DNA of 64,000 nt from Acidimicrobiia bacterium (GTDB lineage: Bacteria; Actinomycetota; Acidimicrobiia; Acidimicrobiales; Bin134). The stretch lies in contig JAJEGM010000038.1 in NCBI GenBank assembly GCA_022819825.1, forward strand, positions 62,001 through 126,000, read 5' to 3'. Below, piece by piece: positions 26,499 through 34,326 of the stretch; the first letter of the stretch is position 1; each line of letters opens with the position of its first letter. The translations under genes were made by a program, and so were the position numbers. Below the pieces are notes generated by a model. It was not told the origin of the DNA and ran no database searches. It saw only the letters and a program-made list of their open reading frames with translations.

Positions 26499-26528
26499 CC
26501 TTCTGTATTGAGGCCTTCTGTATTGAGG
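26499..26528 (-). repeat. Perfect 15-bp tandem repeat in a leader region
   Basis: CCTTCTGTATTGAGG occurs at 26499-26513 and again directly at 26514-26528 with no mismatch. It lies 10 bp upstream of the MDMPI-like start on the minus strand and begins just before that gene's ribosome binding site. Confidence 0.9.
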
Positions 26529-26538
26529 CTGTCGCCCA

Positions 26539-27255
26539 TCACGTCAACCCGACGGTGAACGAGCGGGTGTCTTGGTCGAGAATTTCCCGCACCGACTCGG
26601 CCACCGGTCCTCGGATCAAGCGCCGGGTGCCGGCGAAGGCCTTCAGCGCAAGGCCCTCAGCCAGTCCAGCGGCTTCAGACATTGCCGCCCCCTCCAGTTC
26701 GTCTTCGGGCACCACCCAGTCCAAGTAACCGACGTCGACGGCTTCGGCTGGGGAGTAGAGCCGGGCCAGCAATGTCGACGAGTGGACATGGCGAGGCGAC
26801 AGCCGGTCGCGGGCCAGCGTGATCACCGACGAGGGCAGCACCATCCCGATGGCGGTCTCGTTGAGCCCGACCTTGGTGGGCGTGTCGGCGCCGATGCGCA
26901 CATCGCAGCACATCAGCCAGATGGCCCCGGCGGCCAATGCATGACCGGTGCAGCCGGCTACCACTGGGATGGGGAACTCGTACAGGCGCACGAACAGGTC
27001 CATACCCGCTCGGAACAGATTGCTGGCCGCCTCGGGGCCCGCCTGCATCACCTTCAAATCGAATCCCGCGGAGAACTTGCCGGAGCGGCCGATCATAGCG
27101 ACGGCTTTGGCGTCGCTCTCAGCCCGGTCCAACGACTCCTGAAGGGCAGCGATGACATCATGGGACAAGACATTCACTTTGCCGTCATCCAACCGGACCA
27201 CGGCGACATCGCCGGCCGGTTCATAGCTGACAAACGGGCTGGATGTCTCGGACAT
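26539..27255 (-). CDS. Enoyl-CoA hydratase/isomerase family protein
   Basis: A 238-residue crotonase. GRSGKFSAGFDLK and GCTGHALAAGAIWLM form the CoA-binding and oxyanion-hole regions. LNETAIGM replaces the usual LPEV..G stretch, so the catalytic-acid position is not the classical one and dehydration/hydration activity is uncertain. By fold it acts on an acyl-CoA. The ATG at 27255 lies 8 nt behind TATTCT on the minus strand. It is divergent from the ABC transporter, whose start is only 44 bp away. Confidence 0.88.
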   Translation of the reverse strand: MSETSSPFVSYEPAGDVAVVRLDDGKVNVLSHDVIAALQESLDRAESDAKAVAMIGRSGKFSAGFDLKVMQAGPEAASNLFRAGMDLFVRLYEFPIPVVAGCTGHALAAGAIWLMCCDVRIGADTPTKVGLNETAIGMVLPSSVITLARDRLSPRHVHSSTLLARLYSPAEAVDVGYLDWVVPEDELEGAAMSEAAGLAEGLALKAFAGTRRLIRGPVAESVREILDQDTRSFTVGLT

Positions 27256-27263
27256 GGGCGATG

Positions 27264-27269
27264 AGAATA
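27264..27269 (-). promoter_or_regulatory. Leaderless -10 box TATTCT for the crotonase gene
   Basis: On the minus strand TATTCT ends 8 nt before the ATG at 27255. Its partner promoter on the plus strand (27286-27291) is 16 bp away, so the two -35 regions overlap the opposite unit. Confidence 0.45.
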
Positions 27270-27285
27270 TCGCGACAGTGCTCGG

Positions 27286-27291
27286 TAGCAT
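27286..27291 (+). promoter_or_regulatory. Leaderless -10 box TAGCAT for the ABC exporter operon
   Basis: TAGCAT ends 8 nt before the GTG at 27300. This spacing supports that start over in-frame ATGs at 27243 and 27261, one of which lies inside the divergent gene. Confidence 0.42.
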
Positions 27292-27299
27292 CATCGGTT

Positions 27300-28241
27300 G
27301 TGCCAGCAGCCATTTCTGCTCAGGGGCTGCGCCGAACCTACGGCGACGTTGTGGCGGTGGACTCCCTAGACCTGGATGTCTCCGAGGGAGAGGTGTTCGG
27401 GTTCTTGGGGCCCAACGGCGCGGGCAAGTCCACGGTGGTGAGGATGCTGTGTACCCTGGCGTCGATGACCGCCGGGTCGGCATCCGTGGCCGGCTACGAC
27501 GTGGCCAAACAGGGCGATCTGGTTCGCCTGAGCATCGGGGTTGCCCTCCAAGACGCCGCTCTCGACGGCAAGCTCACCGGCCGAGAGACGCTTACGCTGC
27601 AAGGCCGCTACTACGGCCTGGACCGGGATGCCGTCGTCACCCGCATCGAGGAGCTGGCCCCCCTGCTGGAGATGGATGCCATCGACCGGCGGGTGTCCAC
27701 CTACTCGGGGGGAATGAAGCGCCGTTTGGATTTGGCCGCAGCGCTGATGCACAACCCCGAAGTGCTGTTTCTCGACGAGCCCACCACCGGCCTCGACCCC
27801 ATCAGCCGGGCAGTGGTGTGGGAGCAGGTCCGGAGTTTGAACCGAGACCTGGGCATGACCATCTTCCTCACCACTCAATACCTGGAGGAGGCCGACGTGC
27901 TCACCCACCGGGTGGGCATTTTGAACCATGGCCTGCTGGTGGCCGAGGGCGCGCCCGACGAGCTCAAGCGAACGGTGGGCTCCGACGTGGTGGTGGCCCG
28001 GGTGGCCGCCAATCCCGACCTGGCCGCTCAGGCCATCGGCCAAGTGCCGGGCATCAGCCATATCGAGGTGTACGGCAACGAGGTGAGTGCGGCCACCGGC
28101 GACGGCGCCTCGGTGATCAGCCCGGTGGCGGTGGCCTTGTCGGCCGCCGGGGTGGAGGTGACTGATCTGTCGATCCATCCCACCACGCTCGACGACGTGT
28201 TCTTGGAGCTCACCGGCGCCCGGATCGAGGTCGAGGAATGA
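27300..28241 (+). CDS. ABC exporter ATP-binding subunit (DrrA type)
   Basis: A 313-residue ATPase. Walker A GPNGAGKST is at residues 37-45, the signature is YSGGMKRRLDLA, and Walker B is VLFLDEPTTGLD. A C-terminal ~90-residue domain follows, as in DrrA-like daunorubicin-resistance ATPases. It would power the permease encoded next, exporting a hydrophobic compound or lipid. The GTG start is chosen from the promoter position and the family N-terminus (AAISAQGLRRTYG). Its stop overlaps the permease ATG as ATGA. Confidence 0.92.
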   Translation: MPAAISAQGLRRTYGDVVAVDSLDLDVSEGEVFGFLGPNGAGKSTVVRMLCTLASMTAGSASVAGYDVAKQGDLVRLSIGVALQDAALDGKLTGRETLTLQGRYYGLDRDAVVTRIEELAPLLEMDAIDRRVSTYSGGMKRRLDLAAALMHNPEVLFLDEPTTGLDPISRAVVWEQVRSLNRDLGMTIFLTTQYLEEADVLTHRVGILNHGLLVAEGAPDELKRTVGSDVVVARVAANPDLAAQAIGQVPGISHIEVYGNEVSAATGDGASVISPVAVALSAAGVEVTDLSIHPTTLDDVFLELTGARIEVEE

Positions 28242-29056
28242 GCGAGACAGTCCTCTTCAGGCCGGCCGGTGGCGAGGTCATCCGAGCCCGACCTTCGGGG
28301 TTCCTCGGCGACATGGCCTCGGTGGCCAGCCGGGCCTTGCGGCTGCTGCCCCGAGACCTGGAGGCGATCATCCCCGCCATGTTGATCCCCCTGTTCTTCC
28401 TGGTGGTGACCATCGGGGCCATCCAGAACCTGGCCGGTGACGTGGTCTCTGATATCGACTACAAGGCCTTCCAGCTACCGGTGGCCATCATGACCGCGGT
28501 CACCGGCATGTCCCGGGCCAACTCGCTGGTGATCGACATCTCCGACGGCTACTTCGACCGTCTCCTGATGACCCCGGTGAATCGCTACGCCCTGCTATTG
28601 GGGCTAATGGTGGCAGACTTCACGCTGTTCGTGGTTATGGCCATACCGGTGATCGCGCTGGGCTTCGCCATCGGGGTGAGCTTCGGCGCCACCGGAGTGG
28701 TGGGTCTGCTGGTGTTCGTGCTGTTCGGGGCGCTCTGGGGGCTGGCTTTCACCGGATTCCCCTATGCCATAGCGCTGCGCACCGGGAATCCCGCCGCGGT
28801 CAACTCCAGCTTCCTTTTGTTCTTCCCCTTCATGTTCTTGACCACCGCCTGGGTGAGCCGGGAGGTGATGACCGACTGGCTGGCCGCCATTACCTGGTTC
28901 AACCCCATGACCTACGCGCTGGAGGGCATGCGCTCGCTGTTCTCCGGCTGGGACGGCTGGGCGCTGGGGAGAGCGCTGCTGGCTATCGGAGTGGTGGGGA
29001 TTCTGGCCCAATCACTGGCCTTCCGGTCGCTGCGGGGCCGCATCCGCCGCGGCTGA
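28238..29056 (+). CDS. ABC-2 type exporter permease (DrrB type)
   Basis: A 272-residue ABC-2 permease with six hydrophobic segments: about 46-68 (IIPAMLIPLFFLVVTIGAI), then from residue ~110, around 135-160, 165-190, 200-222 and 245-262. The cytoplasmic N-terminal amphipathic stretch and ITWFNPMTYALEGMR before the last helix are typical. It forms a transporter with the overlapping ATPase gene (ATGA). The substrate is unknown; neighbouring genes give no firm clue. Confidence 0.9.
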   Translation: MSETVLFRPAGGEVIRARPSGFLGDMASVASRALRLLPRDLEAIIPAMLIPLFFLVVTIGAIQNLAGDVVSDIDYKAFQLPVAIMTAVTGMSRANSLVIDISDGYFDRLLMTPVNRYALLLGLMVADFTLFVVMAIPVIALGFAIGVSFGATGVVGLLVFVLFGALWGLAFTGFPYAIALRTGNPAAVNSSFLLFFPFMFLTTAWVSREVMTDWLAAITWFNPMTYALEGMRSLFSGWDGWALGRALLAIGVVGILAQSLAFRSLRGRIRRG

Positions 29057-29108
29057 TTTCTCGCTTGATTCAGCGGCTCAGGCCATGGTGGGCGGGGTGA
29101 GGCTCGGG

Positions 29109-29114
29109 TAGGCT
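29109..29114 (+). promoter_or_regulatory. Leaderless -10 box TAGGCT for the Nfu-type gene
   Basis: TAGGCT ends 7 nt before the GTG at 29122. It leaves only 1 nt before the alternative GTG at 29116, so it favours 29122 as the true start. Confidence 0.5.
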
Positions 29115-29121
29115 GGTGACC

Positions 29122-29745
29122 GTGAGCGAAACTGTGGAAGCCCAACTGTTCGAGGTCACCGAAGCAGCCATTGAGAAGGTGCTCGAAATCCGGTCGAACG
29201 AGGACGACCCCGAAGCCCTCGGCCTGCGCATCGAGATCACCGGCACCAGCGGCGCCGATTACACCTACGACCTGGCGTTCGAGGAGGTGGCCGACTGCAC
29301 CGAGGGCCACCGCCACATCACCTCCGATGGCCTCACCGTGATGATCCCCGAGGAGTCGGTGGAGAACCTGACCGGTGCCACCCTGGATTTGCCCAACAAT
29401 CCCATGCAGGGCGGGCTGGTGATCCGCAACCCCAACAAACCCGACCTTCTGGCCGGTGCCGACCTGGAGCTCTCCGGCACAATCCCCGAGCAGCTCCAAC
29501 AGCTCCTCGACCAGCACATCAATCCCTCGCTGGCCTCCCACGGCGGGTTCGCCAACCTGCTCGGGGTGGAGGGGCACATCGCCTACATCACCATGGGCGG
29601 CGGCTGCCAGGGATGCGCCATGAGCGCCGCTACCTTGCGAGAGGGGATCACGGTGATGATCACCGAGGCCATCCCCGAGATCACCGAAGTGGTAGACGCC
29701 ACCGATCACGAAGCCGGCGACAACCCCTATTTCGCCCGGGCCTGA
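29122..29745 (+). CDS. NfuA-like Fe-S cluster carrier (A-type-like domain plus NifU domain)
   Basis: A 207-residue two-domain protein. Residues about 1-105 resemble an IscA/HesB A-type domain (LRIEITGTSGADYTYDLAF) without the conserved cysteine triad, as in NfuA. Residues about 125-195 are a NifU C-terminal domain with INPSLASHGGFANLLGV and GGGCQGCAMSA, placing the cluster cysteines at C162 and C165. By family it carries and delivers [4Fe-4S] clusters to client enzymes. The start at GTG 29122 is taken from the -10 spacing. Confidence 0.9.
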   Translation: MSETVEAQLFEVTEAAIEKVLEIRSNEDDPEALGLRIEITGTSGADYTYDLAFEEVADCTEGHRHITSDGLTVMIPEESVENLTGATLDLPNNPMQGGLVIRNPNKPDLLAGADLELSGTIPEQLQQLLDQHINPSLASHGGFANLLGVEGHIAYITMGGGCQGCAMSAATLREGITVMITEAIPEITEVVDATDHEAGDNPYFARA

Positions 29746-29800
29746 GCCCTCCTTCGTCAATCGCCGCATTGGCGGCATAGGCGTTGTCATCGCGGCCTGG

Positions 29801-29806
29801 CAGAAT
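29801..29806 (+). promoter_or_regulatory. Possible leaderless -10 box CAGAAT for the amidohydrolase gene
   Basis: CAGAAT ends 6 nt before the ATG at 29813 and no ribosome binding site is seen. The first base departs from TANNNT; the same hexamer and spacing occur before moaA. Confidence 0.3.
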
Positions 29807-29812
29807 GGCCCC

Positions 29813-31510
29813 ATGCTTGATCTGTTGATTCGCGGGGGCACAGTTGTCGATGGGACGGGGGCCGCGTCGGCTGTGGCCGATGTGGCCGTGTCGGATGGAC
29901 GGGTGGTCGCTGTCGAGAGCCGAATTGACGCCGAAGCTGCCGAGGTGATCGACGCCGCGGGCCGCCATGTGACCCCCGGGTTCGTAGACGTCCACACCCA
30001 CTACGACGGGCAGGCCACTTGGGATCCGATCATGGCCCCCTCGGCGTGGCACGGGGTGACAACGGTGGTGATGGGCAACTGCGGGGTAGGGTTCGCCCCC
30101 GCCGACCCCACCCGCCACGACTGGCTGATCGAGCTGATGGAGGGAGTGGAGGACATCCCCGGCGCAGCCCTCCATGAGGGAATCACCTGGCGGTGGGAGA
30201 CCTTCCCCGAATACCTCGACGAGCTCGAGCGGATGGGCCGCACCATCGACGTGGCCGCCCAGGTGCCCCACGGAGCAGTACGGGCCTATGTGATGGGCGA
30301 CCGGGGGGCCACCACCGAGTCGGCTACCGCGGCGGAGCTGGCGGAGATGGCCCGCATCGTGGGCGAGGGGACGCAGGCCGGAGCGGTGGCGTTCTCCACC
30401 AACCGGCTGCCCATGCACACCTCGCTTTCGGGGGTGCCGGTGCCGGGAACCTTCGCCGATCACGAGGAGCTGGCCGCAATCATGAGCGCTCTCGACGGCC
30501 AGTCGCTGGTGGAGGTGGTGCCGGCCGGCTCGATGGGCGAGGATCCCGACGCCCCCATCCGCGAGGTGGAGCTCTACCGGCGCCTCAGCCTGGAGACCGG
30601 TCGGGCCATCACCTTCACCATGGTGCAGGTACACGTCAACCCCGGCCAATGGCGCGAGCAGATGGACATTGTGGAGCGGGCCAACGCCGAAGGGGCCAAG
30701 TTGGTGCCCCAGGTGCAGGGCCGCCCCGGCGGGCTGCTGGCCGGCTGGGACCAGTTCAACCCGTTCGCCAAGCGGTCTGCCTATCAACCGCTCGACCGGT
30801 TGCCGCTGGAGGAGCGGCTCGTCGAGCTTCGCCGCCCAGAAGTTCGGGCCGCCATCTTGGCCGAGGACATCCCGGGCGATCCGGCCATGGGCATCCTGCG
30901 CCACTCCCTGCACGCCACATTCCCGTTCGACGGCGGGCCGGTGTTCGAGCCCGACCCGTCGGAGTCGGTGGCCGCCATGGCCGAGAAGACCGGTGCCGAC
31001 GTATTCGGGCTGGTCTACGACCTGATGTGCGAGAGGGGGATGCTCCAGGTGTTCTTCACCGGCTATCGCCACGGCGATCTAGAGGATCTGCGGGAGATGA
31101 TGGTGCACCCCATGACCGTGGTCGGTTTGGCCGACGGCGGGGCCCATTGCAGCGTGATCTCCGACGCCAGCCTGCCCACCTACATGCTCCAGCACTGGGT
31201 GCGCGACCGGCAGCGAGGGCCGAAGCTCTCCATCGCCGAGACGGTGAAGATGCTCACCTCCGAACCAGCTGAGCTATACGGCTTCGACGATCGGGGCGTA
31301 CTGGCCACCGGCAAACGGGCCGACATCAACGTGATCGACCTCGACGCCATGCGCCTGCATCTGCCCGAGGTAGTGGGCGATCTGCCCACCGGGGCCCGCC
31401 GCCTGCTGCAATCGGCCGACGGCTACGACGCCACCGTCTGCGCCGGCCAGGTGACCTTCCGAAACGGCCAGCCCACCGGCAACCGTCCTGGCACTCTCAT
31501 CCGCAGCTAG
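29813..31510 (+). CDS. N-acyl-D-amino-acid deacylase-type amidohydrolase
   Basis: A 565-residue metal-dependent hydrolase of the amidohydrolase superfamily. [13 protein letters not shown] and a C-terminal [14 protein letters not shown] segment make up the small beta domain. [13 protein letters not shown] carries the HxH metal motif, and [13 protein letters not shown] is typical of D-aminoacylase-like enzymes. Family members deacylate N-acyl-D-amino acids, or act on related cyclic amides; the natural substrate here is not known. It is monocistronic between the Nfu-type and helicase genes. Confidence 0.88.
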   Translation: MLDLLIRGGTVVDGTGAASAVADVAVSDGRVVAVESRIDAEAAEVIDAAGRHVTPGFVDVHTHYDGQATWDPIMAPSAWHGVTTVVMGNCGVGFAPADPTRHDWLIELMEGVEDIPGAALHEGITWRWETFPEYLDELERMGRTIDVAAQVPHGAVRAYVMGDRGATTESATAAELAEMARIVGEGTQAGAVAFSTNRLPMHTSLSGVPVPGTFADHEELAAIMSALDGQSLVEVVPAGSMGEDPDAPIREVELYRRLSLETGRAITFTMVQVHVNPGQWREQMDIVERANAEGAKLVPQVQGRPGGLLAGWDQFNPFAKRSAYQPLDRLPLEERLVELRRPEVRAAILAEDIPGDPAMGILRHSLHATFPFDGGPVFEPDPSESVAAMAEKTGADVFGLVYDLMCERGMLQVFFTGYRHGDLEDLREMMVHPMTVVGLADGGAHCSVISDASLPTYMLQHWVRDRQRGPKLSIAETVKMLTSEPAELYGFDDRGVLATGKRADINVIDLDAMRLHLPEVVGDLPTGARRLLQSADGYDATVCAGQVTFRNGQPTGNRPGTLIRS

Positions 31511-31545
31511 CGGACCGCATCCACTGCGCTAGGTCGGGGGATGCC

Positions 31546-34326
31546 ATGAGAGGACCGGAGTGCCTGGGCCGAAGCGCTCTGGTCGAAGTGGGGCAGCCGG
31601 CACCGGAGGAGTGGAGCGATTGCCGTCGGCTCGCGGTTCAAACTGGCGCATTCAATCCTGAGGTGGGGCGGGAGCTGAGGCGGGCCTGGGTGGAGCGCAC
31701 TCCGCTGGTGGTCGAACTGGACGGCGAGCTGCCACCGCCCGAGCCGGTGATGCACGCCCAGTGGTGGGAGCTCAAGCCGGGTCTGACCATGCCTGCTGAG
31801 GTGCTCCGCCATCTGCTGACGGCCAACGCGGTGGATTGGCGCGTCCCTGAACGACCCCGGTTTGAGCCGCAAGAGCGAGCCCTGTCTTTGGGGGCCCGTC
31901 CCGCGGAAGCTGGCGAGCCAGGAGATGTGGTGACCGATGCCGGCCCGGTGTGGTGCGATGGGGGGCCGTTCGACGTGTTCACCAGCGAGGTGCTGGGCGG
32001 CAGACACGCTACCGGCGGGGTGGCTGGCGAGGAGCTTGGTGCCGGGTTGGTCTCCGCGGTGAATCTGGCAGTGGGCAGCCTGAAAGCGCTCAGCCCGGCT
32101 GTACCCCGGGCCGATCTTGCCGATGACCAGCGTGCCGCGGTCGGCCACCTGGGAGGAGCGGCCAACATTGTGGCGCCAGCCGGGTCGGGCAAGACTCGGG
32201 TGCTCACCGAGCGAGCCCGGTACTTGGTGCGCGACCTCGGGGTAGACCCAAGAGCCGTCTGCTTGGTGGCGTTCAACGTGCGGGCCCGAGCCGAGATGCA
32301 GGAGCGCACCTCCGATCTACCGGGCTTGGAGGTGCGCACGCTGAACAGCCTGGCGCTGGCCATCTGCAACGGCACCGGGCCGTTTGCCCGACCCCGAGAC
32401 CACGGTTGGGTGGAGGTGGTGGACGAGAGGCAAGTGCGGGATCTGCTCGGCGAGATGGTGCCCCGCAAACGGCGGGCTATGACCGATCAGCTCGCCCCCT
32501 GGATTGAGGCGCTGGGCGCTTCTCGCCTGGGTTTGCGCGATCCCGCCGAGGTGGAGCGCGATTTCCATCCCGATGTTCCCGACTTCTCCGAAACCGCCCC
32601 CCACTATGTGAGCCTGCTCGACGCCGAGGGACTGGTGGACTTCGACCAGCAGATCATGCGGGCTATCGACATCTTGCTGAGCGACCCCGCCGCCCGGGCC
32701 GCGGCCCGGCGCACCTGCGGCATTCTGCTGGTGGACGAATTCCAAGACCTCACCCCGGCCCACTTGCTGCTGGTGCGGCTCTTAGCCGGGCCGAGGGCCG
32801 ATGTGTTCGGGGTGGGCGACGATGATCAAACCATCTACGGCTACTCCGGTGCTTCCCCGGAGTGGCTCATCGATTACCACAAGCATTTCCCCGGTGCCGA
32901 GCGCCACGAACTGCACGTCAACTACCGCTGCCCTCCCGAGGTGGTTGACGCAGCCTCGAACCTCCTGTCCCACAACCGCCGCCGCATCGACAAACAGATC
33001 ACTGCGGCGCCGAGCGAGGATCGACAAGACGAAGGCGACTCCGGTTCGGCCATCACTGTCGAGACGGCAGACGACGGAGCGCCGGTGCTGCGTCGGACGA
33101 TCGAGTCGCTCCTCGATGGCGGTGCCGGACCCGAGGATGTTGCCGTATTGACCAGGGTCAACAGCACGCTGCTGGTGCCCCAGGTCGTTCTGGGCGACAT
33201 GGGGGTGCCGTCCAATCAGCCGGTGGGCCGCCTGTTCTTGGAGCGCACCGGGGTGGCCGCCGCCCTGGCCTGGCTCGACATCGCCACCGCCTCCGAGCGC
33301 GACCTGCCGGCCCGGGCGCTGTCGGACGCAGCCCGCCGTCCGCCCCGGGGCATCTCCCCCCGAGTCATCGAGTGGATTTCCGAGCAGCAGAGCACCTCGC
33401 AGATCAAGGCCCTGGCCGGCCGCATCAAAGACGAGCGGTCGTCCAAGAAGGTGGGCGAGTTCGCCGACGACGTCGAGATGCTGCGGTCAAGATTCAAGAA
33501 GGCAGGCGGAGAAGTCACCACCCGATCACTGTTGGAGACGGTGCGAGACGAGATGGGCCTCGGCGGCAGCCTGGACACCCGATTGGACGCATCTCGCCGC
33601 TCCGTCGACCGGTCGGCTCATGGCGACGATCTGCGGGCCCTCATCTCGGTGGCCCATCTGCATCCCGACCCGACCGACTTTCGGAGATGGCTGTTCGACC
33701 GGCTCGCGGACGGGTTCGAGGGGGAGGGCAGCGGACGCGGTGTCCACTTGGCCACTGTGCACCGGGTGAAGGGTCGGGAATGGCCCCATGTGATCGTCTA
33801 CGAGGCGTCGAAGGGGCTGATGCCCCACCGCTTGGCCGGCGACCTCGAAGAGGAAAGGCGGGTGTTCCACGTGGCCATCACCCGATGCTCAGAATCGGTC
33901 ACCCTCATCTGCGGCGACCCGCCTACCGACTTCCAACACGAGCTGGCCTCTCGGTATAAGCCTCCTCCCCAACCCGACCCCGACACCGCAGAAAGCCTGC
34001 TGACACCGCCAGTGGTGGTGGCAACGGCCTCATCGCCGAGGGCAAACACCGCAGCCAATCCGACGAAGCGCCCCAAGGCCCAGCCTCCCGCCGACCCGGT
34101 GGGCGCGGCGGCGTTCGAGACGCTGAAAGCCTGGCGGCTGAAGCGCAGCCGAGCCGACAACGTGCCCGCCTACGTCGTGTTCAGCAACGCCACCCTCATC
34201 GAGCTGGCCACCCATCGCCCCACCACCGATGCGGGACTGCGGGCCATTAGCGGCATCGGCCCCGCCAAGTTGACCGCCTACGGCGAGGCGGTCAAAGAAA
34301 TCCTCGGCCAGTTCGCTACGCCTTGA
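31546..34326 (+). CDS. UvrD-like SF1 helicase with novel N-terminal domain and HRDC end
   Basis: A 926-residue protein. Walker A APAGSGKTR starts at residue 210, followed by VDEFQDLTP (about 398), GDDDQTIYGYSGA, NYRCP, VHRVKGREWPHVIVYEASK and FHVAITRCSE, so all SF1A motifs are present. Residues about 848-926 form an HRDC domain (AFETLKAWRL, ISGIGPAKLTAYG), as in actinobacterial UvrD2, but no tetracysteine linker is seen. The first ~190 residues, before the helicase, are unlike UvrD/PcrA and I do not recognise them. GGGGGA precedes the ATG. The stop overlaps the convergent dxs stop region by 11 bp. Confidence 0.88.
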   Translation: MRGPECLGRSALVEVGQPAPEEWSDCRRLAVQTGAFNPEVGRELRRAWVERTPLVVELDGELPPPEPVMHAQWWELKPGLTMPAEVLRHLLTANAVDWRVPERPRFEPQERALSLGARPAEAGEPGDVVTDAGPVWCDGGPFDVFTSEVLGGRHATGGVAGEELGAGLVSAVNLAVGSLKALSPAVPRADLADDQRAAVGHLGGAANIVAPAGSGKTRVLTERARYLVRDLGVDPRAVCLVAFNVRARAEMQERTSDLPGLEVRTLNSLALAICNGTGPFARPRDHGWVEVVDERQVRDLLGEMVPRKRRAMTDQLAPWIEALGASRLGLRDPAEVERDFHPDVPDFSETAPHYVSLLDAEGLVDFDQQIMRAIDILLSDPAARAAARRTCGILLVDEFQDLTPAHLLLVRLLAGPRADVFGVGDDDQTIYGYSGASPEWLIDYHKHFPGAERHELHVNYRCPPEVVDAASNLLSHNRRRIDKQITAAPSEDRQDEGDSGSAITVETADDGAPVLRRTIESLLDGGAGPEDVAVLTRVNSTLLVPQVVLGDMGVPSNQPVGRLFLERTGVAAALAWLDIATASERDLPARALSDAARRPPRGISPRVIEWISEQQSTSQIKALAGRIKDERSSKKVGEFADDVEMLRSRFKKAGGEVTTRSLLETVRDEMGLGGSLDTRLDASRRSVDRSAHGDDLRALISVAHLHPDPTDFRRWLFDRLADGFEGEGSGRGVHLATVHRVKGREWPHVIVYEASKGLMPHRLAGDLEEERRVFHVAITRCSESVTLICGDPPTDFQHELASRYKPPPQPDPDTAESLLTPPVVVATASSPRANTAANPTKRPKAQPPADPVGAAAFETLKAWRLKRSRADNVPAYVVFSNATLIELATHRPTTDAGLRAISGIGPAKLTAYGEAVKEILGQFATP

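Noticed and set aside
29768-29785. GCCGC-ATTG-GCGGC hairpin after the Nfu-type gene as a terminator
   Set aside because: The stem is 5 bp with no T-tract; such short G+C palindromes are expected by chance here.
29681-31072. A 460-codon antisense frame under the amidohydrolase gene
   Set aside because: The plus strand encodes a complete amidohydrolase with its metal motifs; the antisense product lacks domains and is a high-G+C shadow.
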